5,391 nt of DNA from Desulfofustis sp964433645 (lineage in GTDB: Bacteria > Desulfobacterota > Desulfobulbia > Desulfobulbales > Desulfocapsaceae), in contig CAYSSK010000149.1 in assembly GCA_964433645.1 (NCBI GenBank), positions 1 through 5,391 on the forward strand, read 5' to 3'. Below, piece by piece: positions 5,332 through 5,391 of the stretch (positions within the stretch are counted from its first letter, which is position 1; each line of letters begins with the position of its first letter). The position numbers and the translations under genes were made by a program. The notes under the pieces are model-generated. The model worked only from the letters and a program-made list of their open reading frames with translations, searched no databases and had not been told where the DNA came from.

Positions 5332-5391
5332 ACAAGTCGACCGATAGTCAGGGCGAGGGGCAATCAGCAAAGATCGAGCGCTCGTTCGCCG

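Larger units (their letters stand above)
5077..5391. other. Upstream region of the symporter operon
   Basis: These 315 bases contain no supported gene. From the gene outward they hold the ribosome binding site (5082-5087), a half-site-like GACAGG (5139-5144), a 20-bp near-perfect palindrome (5182-5201), a possible promoter (5302-5331), and a perfect 10-bp palindrome CGAGCGCTCG (5375-5384) at the window edge. The window ends before the next gene upstream. Confidence 0.6.

Noticed and set aside
5077..5370. N-terminal extension of the small symporter subunit to 185 residues
   Set aside because: The extra residues are not membrane-like, and a perfect AGGAGG with 5-nt spacing marks ATG 5076 as the start.

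Overview
The window is ordinary-looking bacterial chromosome: moderately GC-rich, densely packed, with six protein-coding genes and no RNA gene, mobile element or CRISPR array that I can see. The gene mix (a two-subunit Na+/solute symporter, AzlC/AzlD export, a membrane-bound class III nucleotidyl cyclase) and its coding style suggest a Gram-negative proteobacterium, possibly of the Desulfuromonas/Geobacter type. That placement is an impression from protein style, not something the sequence proves. A 100-base run of N (1818-1917) lies inside one gene, so the sequence comes from a scaffolded draft assembly.

Layout from left to right. On the minus strand, azlC (1128 to 412) and azlD (419 to 114) overlap by 8 bp and form a branched-chain amino acid exporter pair. 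They are probably read from a good sigma70-type promoter at 1201-1230. A divergent non-coding region (1129-1515) separates them from a plus-strand gene (1516-2475) for a membrane-anchored class III adenylate cyclase, whose middle is lost in the N gap. The cyclase runs tail-to-tail, with a 19-bp overlap, into a minus-strand gene for a Yip1-like membrane protein (3029 to 2457). Upstream of that on the minus strand lie a sodium:solute symporter (4797 to 3142) and its small membrane partner (5076 to 4813). A strong 11-bp hairpin with a GCGA loop sits between the symporter and the Yip1-like gene. The last 315 bases hold no gene, but contain a near-perfect 20-bp palindrome and a possible promoter for the symporter operon.

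Functionally there are two transport units (amino acid export; Na+-driven uptake of an unidentified small solute, plausibly a monocarboxylate) flanking a cAMP-producing sensor. Nothing in the sequence ties the cyclase to either transporter apart from position. I did not find a convincing undescribed multi-gene system. The points most worth a second look are the palindrome upstream of the symporter operon, the GNRA-capped hairpin inside it, the paired AT-rich palindromes at the azlC promoter, and the cyclase with an altered catalytic loop and an unresolved middle.
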